Below, one piece after another: positions 10,739 to 19,652 of a stretch of DNA of 64,000 nucleotides. The translations under genes and the position numbers were made by a program. The stretch lies in the NCBI GenBank assembly GCA_964582225.1, contig CAZORA010000003.1:124001-188000 (forward strand), written 5' to 3'. The DNA comes from Dokdonella_A sp964582225 (lineage in GTDB: Bacteria > Pseudomonadota > Gammaproteobacteria > Xanthomonadales > Rhodanobacteraceae). Within the stretch, counting starts at the first letter, position 1. Every line of letters starts with the position of its first letter. The notes under the pieces were generated by a model that was not told the DNA's origin, did not search any database, and saw only the letters and a program-made list of their open reading frames with translations.

Positions 10739-13700
10739 GCGCGCTCAGAGCCGAGCGGATCCTCCTCGGCCGGAGGCACCGCCGGGAGTTCTCCGCCCGT
10801 GGCCTTTGGCGGTGCCGCGCGCCAGTATCCCCCCTGCATCCAGGCGGCAAAGCCACGTCGGATCCATCCAATCAGAGCGCTCGCAAGCCACAGCGACCAG
10901 GCCAGCATGGTCAGGTGATAGGCCCACAGCGGCAGGCTGAACACCTGCCCCTGCGGCAGCCGATCGACGCTGCGATCGGCAAACCAGCGCAACTCATGCG
11001 CGGGCGACCAGTCGAGCCCGCGCACATGCATATCCGGCTTGCCGAGGAGCCCGTTCTGGATCGCACCAAACAGGCAGACCACTGCGATCAGGGTCAGCGC
11101 CGCGATTCCGATCTGGGCAAGATTGAAGGCGCGGTAGGAACCGAGCACGCTGCGCGTGCGCCAGTCGAGCGCAAATAGCCAGCCCACGACCAGCAGCAGG
11201 GACAGCCAGGACCAGGTGGAAAAGCCGACGCCGAGCAGGATCCATTGCCAAAGCCGCAGCGGCGAGTGCGGCAGGCGCGCGAGCAGCAGCGCCAGCAGCA
11301 GCATCACCAGCAGTTCACCCCAGTACAGCACGGCCGGGCCGAGGGTGGGCCCGCCGGTCGCCAGCAGCCAGCGGTCCTCGGGCAGGACCAGCGTCAGGTC
11401 GATGTTCGCCGCCGGCAGGCCGAGCGCCAGAATCGGAGTGAAGCTGCGCCAGCCGAGCGGCTCACTCTCGCGGAAGCGGATCTCGAAGTTCTGTCTGCCG
11501 GGCGTCAGGCCCAGACTGAGGCGGCCATCCTGCGGCCGCACGTTGATCGGCTCGCCGTTGCGGCTCACGCCCAGCACTTCCGCGTGTCGCGGCAGCTCGA
11601 TCGCGTGGTCGCCGCCCCGTGTGGCGCGCAGATCGAGCTCGAGGCTCGAGTCCGCCGCACGCTGCCCCGGCTCCTTGCGCAGGCGCACCCGATCGATCGC
11701 CACGCTGGCGCCGGAAAGCGGCTCGGGTCGGCTGATTTGCAGCGTCAGGGTCTCTCCCGGCAGCGGGTGGAACTCGAACCATTGCGGCGAACCGCCGTCG
11801 CTGACTTCGACGCGCGGCACCCCGCTGAATTCGATGTGCCAGGTCGGACTCGCCCGCACCCGCCAGACTTCGGCGCGATCCTCCAACGAGGGCGCGCGCA
11901 GGCTGAACTCGGTGAGTTTGTCCAGGCTCGCACTCCAGTGCACGAAGCCCTGCCCGACGGAGAAAGCCGCGTGAACGCTGCCGTCTTGCACCCTCACCTC
12001 GGCGCTGGTCACGTGCTCGCCACCCAGCAGGGGAACCACGCTGCCGAAGCCGCCCTGCTCCGGCGCCCTGCGGCTCAGCGTGGTCTCGCTGGTCCACTCC
12101 TGACCGAAAGTGAGGGAACGCTCCACCAGCACGAAGGGAGCGAACTCCTGGCGGGCCGCCGCCGGCGAATCCCCGTCCTCGCTGTCGGATCGCGCGCGCA
12201 TGAGGCTCAGGGTGTCGCCCTGCAGGCGCTGCTCGACCAGACCGCTCGCCTCCCAGCCATCACCGCTGAAGTTCGCCTTCATCGGTCGCAGCGGAAAGCG
12301 CAGCGCGAGCTTGTCACCCACCGCCTCGAAGCCGAGTTCGACGCGATGCACGCCACGGGAAAGCGCGAGCCAACCGTTGCCTGCATGCTGCACGACCGCC
12401 TCCTCCTCCACTCCGTCCACGCGCAAGCTGCGCAGGGCCAGATGTTCGGCGTCGGCCGGTAGGGGCAGCGCGGTGCGGCTCGCCGCGTGCGCCAAGAGCA
12501 CCACCTCGATGCGATCTCCGCTGGCGTGGATCTCGGCGCTGGCGAGCAGGGCGCAGTCCGGGGCGCAATCCGGCTGCCGGGTGAGGCGCGTTCGCAGTTC
12601 GTAGAGCAGGCTATCTGGAGGAAACTCCTGTGCCTGCACCGGTGGAGTCATGCCGAGCGGCGCCAGCAGCAGCGCGGCGCCGAGCAGGTTCAGCCTTCCC
12701 GGCAGGCGCGGCAGCGCCCGCAGGCCGCTCAGCCGCCAGACGAGGAACGCGAGCAGCGCCACCAGCACGATGCGCAGCGGTCGCACCAGCCAGGGCGGGG
12801 CGATCACGAGACGCATTTCCTGATCCGGCAGCACCAGCCCGCTCCAGCTCAGGAGATGGCGCGAACCCGCGGTCCATCTCGGCTCGCCCGGCCCGGTCTG
12901 CAGCAGCGCCGTGCGCTCGTAGCCCAGCGAGACCTGCGGCGCGCCGGAGCGTGAACCGCTCACGCTCAGCGTCTCCAACACCTGATCGGCCGCGACCGGC
13001 GGCGGTGGCGCCGGAGATGCGGGAGACGGCGTGGGACGCGCCATGCCGATCATGGACTCCTCCGCCACCTGCGCCGACGGTGGAACCCGCTTCGACGGGG
13101 GTTCCAGGTACTCGACATAGCCGGATCGCGGGAACACCTCGAGCTGCGGATGGACCGCCTGACGAATCTGGCTCGCGGCAAAGGGCAGCGCGAGCAGCGC
13201 CAACATCACGAGAGCGGCGTTACGCAGCCAACGCACGCTCCTCGCGAGCCGACCCGGCGGCAGCTCGCGCAGCAGCAGCGCGAGCGCCAACACGACGAGC
13301 AGGCTCCAAAGCGGCGCCCCGGACTCGTGATAGCCGAGCAGCAGGTAAGCAAGCGTGGCAAAGCCGGCGGCCACGCCAAAGCCGCGCCAGGCAAGCAGCA
13401 CCAGCACCGCGGTCCAGAACACGTCGAGCAGGGTCCAGCGCGACGTCCAGCTGCCCTCGGCGCGATCCACGCCGATCGCACCCAGCAAGCGGTAGGCGGG
13501 CGGCAGCTGCAGGGTCGCCTCCACACCGTCGAACGCGGTCTGCCAGCCGCTCGCGGGCAGGCGGTCTGCAGCCGGCACAACGCGCAGGCTGGCGCCGAGG
13601 TCCACTGTCGAATCGTGCCATTCGACGCCGCTCAGGGCCTCGGACGCGCCGCGGGTCACCAGCAGCGGCTCGCCTTCCTCATCGCCCGAGGCAGCCCGCT

Positions 13701-14862
13701 CGAGCGCATAGGGGGCCGCAACGTCCAGGCGCCAGCCCTGACGCAGGGTGCCTTCGATGTGATCGCGCATGAAGAAGCCGCCGCCGTCGAAATCGAGCCA
13801 GATCTGCCGCTTCAGGCTCAGCTGATTGCGCTCGTCCGCAGCCACCCCGCGCGAACGCTCCGCGACCGCCAGGCGATCCCCCTGGCCCAGAATGAAAGCA
13901 GGGAGGTCGCGCCATTCCGGCGGCACGTCGGCCTGACCCGGGTCCACCGGGGCCGAACCTTCAGCCACCGTCACCCGCAGTTGCGGGTCGGCGGCATAGC
14001 TCCAGATTTCCTGCGTCGGCCAGGGCGGCGGCGCGAGCCTCGCGGCGACTTCGAGCAGCGGCGCCAGCGCGCGCGCCTCGAGCCGCAGGATGGCCTGACC
14101 TGGTTGCACCCGCACGCGCAGGATACCCTCGCCGTCCACGCGCGCCGGCCAGTCGCCCCCCAGCGCCATCGGCACGAAGCCTTCCGGCAGCGCCGAGCCC
14201 AGGCTCTCCTCGCGCATCTGGCCGGAGGCCTGCAGCCGGATCCAGGTGTCGAGTTTTGCCGGCACGTCGTCGCTCAGGCGCCGGAACACCCGCACGTGCA
14301 GGCTGTCCGCCTCGGGTTCGGTGCGTGCGCTGCGGCCGAGTGTGAGCTGATCGCCGACGCGTTCCACCGGCAGCACGGCCTTGCCGTCGACCCGCAGCTC
14401 GACCAACCCGACCGCTGCGGGCACCCGCAGCGACTGCGGCCGCCGCTCCCAGCGAATGCGCGCACGGACCTCGTAGCTGCCGACTCCCAGCCGCAGCGCC
14501 GGGCCGCCGTGATTCAGCACCGGCACAGCCCGACCGTCGAGGGTGACCGATTCGGGCCAGTGCTGCACGTCGCCGACCAGTGGCACCCAGCTCTCGGCTT
14601 CGACGCGCCAGCGCTGCACGAGCTCAGCCGCGTCGGCCGCAGCGTCGATCTGCAGCGGGCCGGGCCAGGCGCACAGATAATCCCCGGGGTTCGCCCCGGC
14701 CCGTCCGGCAATCAGCGGACAGGCGCGAAAGGCCTGCTCGTCCAGCACCCACGGACGCCAGCTTTCGAGGGCCGCGGGAACCTCGGGCGCCGCCCGTGCG
14801 GGTGCCACGAGGCCAATCCAAACGAGGATCCAGAGCAGCGTCCACAGCAGATGGCGAGACAT
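10735..14862 (-). CDS. Large multi-domain envelope protein of unknown function
   Basis: 1375 residues; family not recognised. A signal peptide (about residues 1-24, ending ARA) leads into a periplasmic region of about 450 residues rich in beta-strand-like, Trp- and Arg-containing sequence. Hydrophobic helices follow at roughly 474-570, then a Pro-rich linker (about 605-625), another helix near 690-710, and a second large periplasmic beta-rich region with a short internal signal-like segment at about 722-745. Five or six helices lie near the C-terminus (about 1185-1340), ending in a cytoplasmic acidic tail. The two periplasmic halves look alike in composition and could be an internal duplication. 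It is translationally coupled to prmC and divergent from oxyR with 136 bp between. Function cannot be assigned. Confidence 0.85.
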   Translation of the reverse strand: MSRHLLWTLLWILVWIGLVAPARAAPEVPAALESWRPWVLDEQAFRACPLIAGRAGANPGDYLCAWPGPLQIDAAADAAELVQRWRVEAESWVPLVGDVQHWPESVTLDGRAVPVLNHGGPALRLGVGSYEVRARIRWERRPQSLRVPAAVGLVELRVDGKAVLPVERVGDQLTLGRSARTEPEADSLHVRVFRRLSDDVPAKLDTWIRLQASGQMREESLGSALPEGFVPMALGGDWPARVDGEGILRVRVQPGQAILRLEARALAPLLEVAARLAPPPWPTQEIWSYAADPQLRVTVAEGSAPVDPGQADVPPEWRDLPAFILGQGDRLAVAERSRGVAADERNQLSLKRQIWLDFDGGGFFMRDHIEGTLRQGWRLDVAAPYALERAASGDEEGEPLLVTRGASEALSGVEWHDSTVDLGASLRVVPAADRLPASGWQTAFDGVEATLQLPPAYRLLGAIGVDRAEGSWTSRWTLLDVFWTAVLVLLAWRGFGVAAGFATLAYLLLGYHESGAPLWSLLVVLALALLLRELPPGRLARSVRWLRNAALVMLALLALPFAASQIRQAVHPQLEVFPRSGYVEYLEPPSKRVPPSAQVAEESMIGMARPTPSPASPAPPPPVAADQVLETLSVSGSRSGAPQVSLGYERTALLQTGPGEPRWTAGSRHLLSWSGLVLPDQEMRLVIAPPWLVRPLRIVLVALLAFLVWRLSGLRALPRLPGRLNLLGAALLLAPLGMTPPVQAQEFPPDSLLYELRTRLTRQPDCAPDCALLASAEIHASGDRIEVVLLAHAASRTALPLPADAEHLALRSLRVDGVEEEAVVQHAGNGWLALSRGVHRVELGFEAVGDKLALRFPLRPMKANFSGDGWEASGLVEQRLQGDTLSLMRARSDSEDGDSPAAARQEFAPFVLVERSLTFGQEWTSETTLSRRAPEQGGFGSVVPLLGGEHVTSAEVRVQDGSVHAAFSVGQGFVHWSASLDKLTEFSLRAPSLEDRAEVWRVRASPTWHIEFSGVPRVEVSDGGSPQWFEFHPLPGETLTLQISRPEPLSGASVAIDRVRLRKEPGQRAADSSLELDLRATRGGDHAIELPRHAEVLGVSRNGEPINVRPQDGRLSLGLTPGRQNFEIRFRESEPLGWRSFTPILALGLPAANIDLTLVLPEDRWLLATGGPTLGPAVLYWGELLVMLLLALLLARLPHSPLRLWQWILLGVGFSTWSWLSLLLVVGWLFALDWRTRSVLGSYRAFNLAQIGIAALTLIAVVCLFGAIQNGLLGKPDMHVRGLDWSPAHELRWFADRSVDRLPQGQVFSLPLWAYHLTMLAWSLWLASALIGWIRRGFAAWMQGGYWRAAPPKATGGELPAVPPAEEDPLGSERA

Positions 14863-14998
14863 GAGCCTTCCCTCATTGACGATGGCGAGCGCACCGCGGC
14901 GAGTGGACTACCCCATCATCCACCCCGCGCCTGCCGATGATGCCGGGAGATGTGGACGGCCGCTACCATGAGCGCATGACCCCCGCCGGCAAGCGCCG

Positions 14999-15910
14999 AT
15001 GAACCTGCGCGATCTGCATTACGTCGTGGCGCTGGCCGAGCACCTGCACTTCGGCCGCGCCGCCGAAGCCAGCTTCGTCAGCCAACCAACCCTGTCGACC
15101 CAGATTCGCAAGCTGGAAGACGAGCTCGGCGTGAGTCTGTTCGAGCGCACACCGCGCAAGGTACTGGTGACGGAGGTCGGCCGGGAGATCGTCGGGCGCG
15201 CCCGCGAAGCACTGAATCAGGTCGAGCAGATCCGCAACGTGGCGCGGCGCGAGATCGACCCCGAGGCCGGCACGCTGCGGCTAGGGGTGTTTCCGACCCT
15301 CGCGCCCTATTTGCTGCCCCATGTGGTGCCGGTGATCCGGCGGCGTTTTCCGCGCCTCGAACTGCTGCTGACCGAGGAAAAGACCGAAGTCTTGCTCGAA
15401 CTGCTGCGCGACGGGCGCCTCGACGCGGGCATCCTCGCCCTGCCGGTTCACGAGGAACAGTTCGAGCAGGCCTTCCTGTTCGAAGAACCCTTCCTGCTCG
15501 CGGTGCCGGACGGACACCCGCTGGCGAGCCGCCGCTCGCTGCGGCTCGCCGACCTCAAGGACCAGACTCTGCTGCTGCTCGAGGATGGCCACTGCCTGCG
15601 CGACCAGGCGCTCGAGGTCTGCCACCTGGCCGGCGCCAGCGAGCGCAGCGGATTTCGCGCCACCAGCCTCGAAACCCTGCGTCAGATGGTCGCCGCCGGA
15701 GTTGGCATCACCCTGCTGCCGGTGCTCGCGACCAAGCCCCCGGTGCCGCACTCGCAGACGATCCGTCTGGTCGAATTTGGCGCTCACCCACCCAGCCGCC
15801 GCCTCGCCATGCTGTGGCGCAAGAGCTCCGCCCTGAGCCCTTTTCTGCGGCAGCTCGCCGCGGTGATCGCGGCGCTCCCCGAGGGGCTGCTGATCCCCCG
15901 GCCGGGCTGA
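14999..15910 (+). CDS. oxyR: Hydrogen peroxide sensor OxyR (LysR family)
   Basis: 303 residues. The N-terminal winged helix-turn-helix (LRDLHYVVALAEHLHFGRAA, SQPTLSTQIRKLE) is followed by the LysR substrate domain. The redox cysteines fall at 199 and 208 (GHCLRDQALEVC), exactly the E. coli OxyR numbering, so this is OxyR rather than another LysR regulator. On oxidation the disulfide switches it to activate catalase, alkyl hydroperoxide reductase and related genes. It is divergent from the large membrane-protein gene. No peroxidase gene is adjacent. Confidence 0.95.
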   Translation: MNLRDLHYVVALAEHLHFGRAAEASFVSQPTLSTQIRKLEDELGVSLFERTPRKVLVTEVGREIVGRAREALNQVEQIRNVARREIDPEAGTLRLGVFPTLAPYLLPHVVPVIRRRFPRLELLLTEEKTEVLLELLRDGRLDAGILALPVHEEQFEQAFLFEEPFLLAVPDGHPLASRRSLRLADLKDQTLLLLEDGHCLRDQALEVCHLAGASERSGFRATSLETLRQMVAAGVGITLLPVLATKPPVPHSQTIRLVEFGAHPPSRRLAMLWRKSSALSPFLRQLAAVIAALPEGLLIPRPG

Positions 15911-16078
15911 GCACCGCAGCCCGCACGCGCGAACGCAATACGCGGCGCCTTCCCCACCCGTCGCACCCGCGCGGGCGAGCGCCCAGCGCCTCTGGCGCCC
16001 GTGGCGCGAAGCCACCGGCGGCGCTCCTTCGCGCGCGAAGAGCCTTCCGACCCCTATCGAGGAGATTCGCGGGAGGAA

Positions 16079-16191
16079 CGGTCAAAAATGGCCCCGCGGC
16101 CGGCACCTGCGCGCAGACCGCGCCCAAGCCCGTGGATGGCCAAAAAAGAAGGCTCGTCATGCCCGCGAAGGCGGGCATCCAGCGACTTTCG
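16079..16191. repeat. 113-bp direct repeat, copy 1
   Basis: Identical to copy 2 at 16320-16432 except for four substitutions. It begins CGGTCAAAAATGGCCC and ends with a REP-like hairpin (16159-16178) and CAGCGACTTTCG. It is preceded by one unit (16058-16078) of the 21-bp repeat found before copy 2. Confidence 0.95.
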
Positions 16192-16240
16192 GAGCTGGGC
16201 TCAAAGGCGCTGGGCTCCCGCCTTCGCGGGAGCGACGAGG
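16153..16240. repeat. Inverted pair of REP-like hairpins
   Basis: Hairpin ATGCCCGC-GAAG-GCGGGCAT at 16159-16178 faces CTCCCGC-CTTC-GCGGGAG at 16215-16232. Same core as the pair at 9382-9470. A third, single, slightly decayed copy (one mismatch) is at 16400-16419. Confidence 0.85.
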
Positions 16241-16319
16241 AGATTCGCGGGAAGGGCGAGGAGATTCGCTGGAGGAGCGAGGAGATTCGCTGGAGGAGCG
16301 AGGGGAGTCGCGGGAGGGA
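16236..16319. repeat. 21-bp tandem repeat, four units
   Basis: Four contiguous 21-bp units (starts 16236, 16257, 16278, 16299) of the form CGAGGAGATTCGCTGGAGGAG with a few differences, the middle two identical. A fifth isolated unit is at 16058-16078. The unit length is a multiple of three but the surrounding frames have no signs of coding. The whole 15911-16633 gap contains only these repeats and an AT-richer end (about 16560-16625). Confidence 0.9.
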
Positions 16320-16432
16320 CGGTCAAAAATGGCCCCGCGGCCGGCACCTGCGCGCAGACCGCGCCCAAGCCCGTGGATGCCCAAGCAAGAAGGCTCGTCA
16401 TGCCCGCGAAGGTGGGCATCCAGCGACTTTCG
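16320..16432. repeat. 113-bp direct repeat, copy 2
   Basis: Second copy of the repeat at 16079-16191, directly after the 21-bp tandem array. Its REP hairpin has one mismatch in the stem (GTGGGC for GCGGGC). Confidence 0.95.
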
Positions 16433-16633
16433 CGGGTGCGCAGCCACGCGCGGCGCGATCCCAGCCACGACCCCACGCTGCGCACTCGAGCAAACACCAG
16501 CGCAAAAAGCCCACGGGAGCCCCACACGACAGTCGATGAAAAGGTTTTCCGTGCGCGCGTCTTCCGACAATAACTACGTATTATCAATATAGTACAAAAC
16601 ACTCTTAATCCAAATAATCACGAACAGGCGCCT

Positions 16634-17638
16634 TCAACCATGCGCGACCTGGCGCGCCGAAGTCCGCGCTCGATAGCCGCCGGCAAAGCCTCGCGCGGGA
16701 TCGCCTCCATAGCAGTCCACCAGGCCTTGATCGCGCGCCCAGCCGTCCCAGGCGGCGAGAATCTGCACGTCGGCGACCCGCAGCACGACCTTGATCCGAC
16801 CGCTGCGATCCTCCAGTTCACCGACATAGGGCAGACCCCAGCGTGCGGCCGCTTCGTTCAGCTCTGGAAGACTCGAGGTGCGCATGTCCGCCACTTCGAC
16901 GCCGACGCCGAGCCGGAGTCGGGGCGCCCGCTCCAGGGCGCGGCGCGCGCGCTCGAGGTCCGACCGCACCGTCGCGTCAGAAACTCCGCGCCAGACCGCA
17001 TCCTGCCGCGCCCGAAAGCGCAGCAGCGCGTCCGGCTCGACCCCGGGGCACTCCCCCCGATAGGCCGCACCGAGGCAGTGATCGCCCGCGGCCACCATCA
17101 GCACCCGGTCCGGCAGCGCGTAGTCGGCCAGCGCACCGCGCACCCACCAGCGCTCCCCGTCGAAGCCGAGATCGCCCACCGCTGCGGCGATCTCGGCCGC
17201 ACCGTCGCCCCGCCACTCCCAGGCGTCCGGCGCATCCTGCAGCGGGCGCAGCGCGGCGAGCCTGCCCAGCAGGCCGATGATCTGACCGAGCGAGGCGCCG
17301 TGCATGTAGCGCGCCGGCGCCACGCCGAAGCCGGGATCGCCCGGATGGTGGTGATCGACGACGAAGGCGGCCGACGAGCCGGCCCAGTCGCACTCGACGC
17401 GCACGATCGCGGTGTCCGCGAGCGCCGCGGGAGGATCGCCGCGGTAGGCATTGCCGGGATAGCAGCGCTTGCCCGCCGCGCCGAGCCAATTCGTGTGCTC
17501 GCCGACGCGTTCGAGCAGGCGCGCGATGAACTGCATTTCGGGATCGCGCGCACCCAGCACCCAAAGCCGCGGCGAGCGCCGCAAGCGCTCGATCGCTTCA
17601 GCTTCGGGCGGCGGGAGGGGTGGAGAGCCGTTGCGCAT
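16634..17638 (-). CDS. Uncharacterised protein with DHH-like phosphoesterase motifs
   Basis: 334 residues, no signal peptide or membrane segment. The N-terminus has LWVLGARDPEMQFIARLLE, resembling the first motif of DHH-type proteins. It is followed by VVDHHHPGDPGFG near residue 95 and AAGDHCLGAAYRGECPG near residue 185, with many conserved-looking His and Asp residues that could bind metal. I recall similar uncharacterised proteins but cannot name a family. Function (nuclease, phosphatase or nucleotide-binding) is not known. It is transcribed towards the repeat region and is divergent from the GNAT gene. Confidence 0.75.
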   Translation of the reverse strand: MRNGSPPLPPPEAEAIERLRRSPRLWVLGARDPEMQFIARLLERVGEHTNWLGAAGKRCYPGNAYRGDPPAALADTAIVRVECDWAGSSAAFVVDHHHPGDPGFGVAPARYMHGASLGQIIGLLGRLAALRPLQDAPDAWEWRGDGAAEIAAAVGDLGFDGERWWVRGALADYALPDRVLMVAAGDHCLGAAYRGECPGVEPDALLRFRARQDAVWRGVSDATVRSDLERARRALERAPRLRLGVGVEVADMRTSSLPELNEAAARWGLPYVGELEDRSGRIKVVLRVADVQILAAWDGWARDQGLVDCYGGDPARGFAGGYRARTSARQVAHG

Positions 17639-17776
17639 GCCTCCAGCCTAGTCCGGAACGCGCGCAAGGGCACGCCGGCGCCGAGCTTGCTTGCGGCCTT
17701 GCCCGGCGCGAAGCAGACTGACGGCGACGGGCCGCCGCTCCGCAAGAGTCGCGGCCTGCAGTCGAAGCCCTGCGCG

Positions 17777-18385
17777 ATGCTCGATTCGGAAACCCTGCAG
17801 CTGCACCCGCTCGGCGCGGGCGATCTCGACGCGGCAGCGCGCCTGCTCGGGCGCGCCATGCGCGACAATCCACTCCACGTCGCGGTCTTCGGCGCGGCGG
17901 TCGAACTTCGCGAGCGTCGGCTCAGGCGCTTCTTCGCCGCGGTGCTGCCCTGGATCCTGCGCTGCGGCTGGATGCTCGGCGCCTTTCAAGCCGGGCAGCC
18001 CGTCGGCCTGATCGGCGCCCTGCCGCCGGGCGCCTGCCGAGCGCGGGCGCTGGACCTCGCGCGCATGGCAGTGCGGCTGGCGTCAGGGGAAGCTCCCCGC
18101 ACGCTGATCCGCATCCAGCGTTGGCGCCGAGCCTGGCAAAAGCGCGACCCGGATCACCCGCATTGGCACTTGGGTCCGCTGGCGACCGAGCCTGCGCTGC
18201 AGCGGCGCGGCCTCGGCGGCCGCCTGCTCGAAGCCTGCCGCCTCGAATGCGAGTCTGTGGACGCCCCGCTCTACCTGGAGACCGACCGCGCCGGCAACGT
18301 CGATTTCTACCGCCGCGCGGGCTTTGCGATCAGGGCCGAAGCCCGCGTTCTCGATGTACCCTGCTGGTTCCTGCAGCGACACTGA
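17777..18385 (+). CDS. GNAT family N-acetyltransferase
   Basis: 202 residues from the ATG at 17777 (MLDSETLQLHPLGAGDLDAA). The acetyl-CoA-binding segment is HLGPLATEPALQRRGLGGRLL (Q/R-x-x-G-x-G/A), followed by LYLETDRAGNVDFYRRAGF, typical of GNAT motif B. The frame stays open upstream for over 1 kb antisense to the neighbouring gene, but the conserved protein begins at this ATG. The substrate cannot be predicted. Confidence 0.85.
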   Translation: MLDSETLQLHPLGAGDLDAAARLLGRAMRDNPLHVAVFGAAVELRERRLRRFFAAVLPWILRCGWMLGAFQAGQPVGLIGALPPGACRARALDLARMAVRLASGEAPRTLIRIQRWRRAWQKRDPDHPHWHLGPLATEPALQRRGLGGRLLEACRLECESVDAPLYLETDRAGNVDFYRRAGFAIRAEARVLDVPCWFLQRH

Positions 18386-18445
18386 GGCGCGCGACCGCGG
18401 CGCGCCGCGCCCACCCGAAGCACTTCCCAGCCGAACGGAGGATCC

Positions 18446-18928
18446 ATGCCCGTCGACGTCGCAGCGCTCTTGACCGAACAGCACCGGGACATGGAGGCCG
18501 GCATCCTCGGTCTGGTCGACGGTTCCGGCAGCCGCGCCGAGGTCACCGCGGCGGTGCGCCTGCTGCGCAAGCACATCTACGTCGAGGAGGCGTTCCTGTT
18601 CCCGGCGATCGAACGGGATCCGCGGCGCTGGATGGCGCTGGCGCAGATGCGCCACGAGCACGGCGACATGTGGCCGCACATCGAAACCGCGCTGGCCCTG
18701 CTCGACGCACGCGCCGCACTGGACGAGCTGCTGCCGGGCTGCGAGGCCATGCTGCGCTGCCTGCGCGCGCACGATCTCAAGGAAGAGGAAGCCATCTACA
18801 GCGCGGTCGAGCGCTATCGGCCCGACGCGCAGCATCCGCCGCTGGAGAGCCTGTTCGAAACCGACGCGATCCCCGATGGCTGGAAGTGCCGCTACGCTGA
18901 AGAAGCGAATGCAGGAATAGGGTACTGA
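18446..18928 (+). CDS. Hemerythrin-domain protein
   Basis: 160 residues with a GGAGG ribosome-binding site 5 nt before the ATG. The four-helix bundle iron ligands are visible as EQHRDMEAG, LRKHIYVEEAFLFP, MRHEHGDMW and LRAHDLKEEEAIY. The last block is the usual final H-x4-E pattern. Such proteins bind a di-iron centre and sense or handle oxygen, NO or iron; no particular role can be shown. It follows the GNAT gene by 60 bp on the same strand. Confidence 0.85.
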   Translation: MPVDVAALLTEQHRDMEAGILGLVDGSGSRAEVTAAVRLLRKHIYVEEAFLFPAIERDPRRWMALAQMRHEHGDMWPHIETALALLDARAALDELLPGCEAMLRCLRAHDLKEEEAIYSAVERYRPDAQHPPLESLFETDAIPDGWKCRYAEEANAGIGY

Positions 18929-19049
18929 ACGCGCGTGCGATCGCGAACGGAACCGCGTGGCCGCTGGCCCCGGCAGGAGTGGAAACCGGCTTGGCGGGCG
19001 AATCCGTTTTGGACGCTCGGGCACAAGATCAGTCGGCCCTACGCCCGCG

Positions 19050-19530
19050 GTGAGCGCTTCAGGCCTGCTGCCGGGCGCCGTGGGTGCCCGCTGCCCGATG
19101 CGGCCGACGCCGCCCAGACTCGGCGCGATCGCCATCGCCAGCGCCGCAGCCACGCCCGACACGCCGAAGGCCCGCCCGCGCGCGGCGCTGCGAAGACGAA
19201 GCGCGCGCCGTTGAGCCAGGCCGCGGCGGGCGCCAGGCTCGTCGCCAGCGATGCGGCGGCGAACACGAACATGCCGGACAGGAATACGCCGGCGCGGCCC
19301 GCCGCGATCAGCGGCACCCCGAAGCTCAGCGCATAGCCCGAAAGGACCCACTGCAGATCGGAGCGCGTCGCGTCCAGATCCTCGCGGATCGCGGGCGACG
19401 TCACGTTGACGATGCCGACGTCGATCAGCGCCGTCGCGAACCACAGCGTCATGATCGCCGGCAGGCGCGCCCGCCGGGGGCTCATGCGCGTGACAGTGTC
19501 GGACACGGAACGGGCGCGATCTCGGGCCAA
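19050..19530 (-). pseudogene. Remnant of an MFS (DHA2-type) drug transporter
   Basis: Minus-strand translation gives an EmrB/QacA-like N-terminus: a first helix, IVNVTSPAIREDLDAT, LQWVLSGYALSFGVPLIAAGR, then a shortened helix-2/3 region in which the conserved GDRFGRR loop is missing. After LNGARFVF the frame breaks and the next recognisable part (RGRAFGVSGVAAALAMA, APSLGG) is in another frame, with about 30 residues lost. Nothing of the remaining helices is present. It is a decaying fragment between the hemerythrin gene and icmF. Confidence 0.75.
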
Positions 19531-19652
19531 GCCCCGCCGCAGCGCCGGCGGCCGTCGATTCTGCTGCAGAGCGCTGGCCCGTCGCCCATCTTAGACCCTG
19601 GCGGCGAGACGAGGCTCGGCTCCGCAGCCGGAGTCGCCGGATCCGCCCGCCA

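Noticed and set aside
16236..16319. Tandem repeat as a CRISPR array
   Set aside because: The 21-bp units are contiguous with no spacers.
15814..16573. Several open frames across the 16-kb repeat region
   Set aside because: They run through REP hairpins and tandem repeats in more than one frame and lack ribosome-binding sites.
16640..17776. N-terminal extension of the GNAT protein
   Set aside because: Open frame is antisense to the DHH-like gene; GNAT homology starts at the ATG at 17777.
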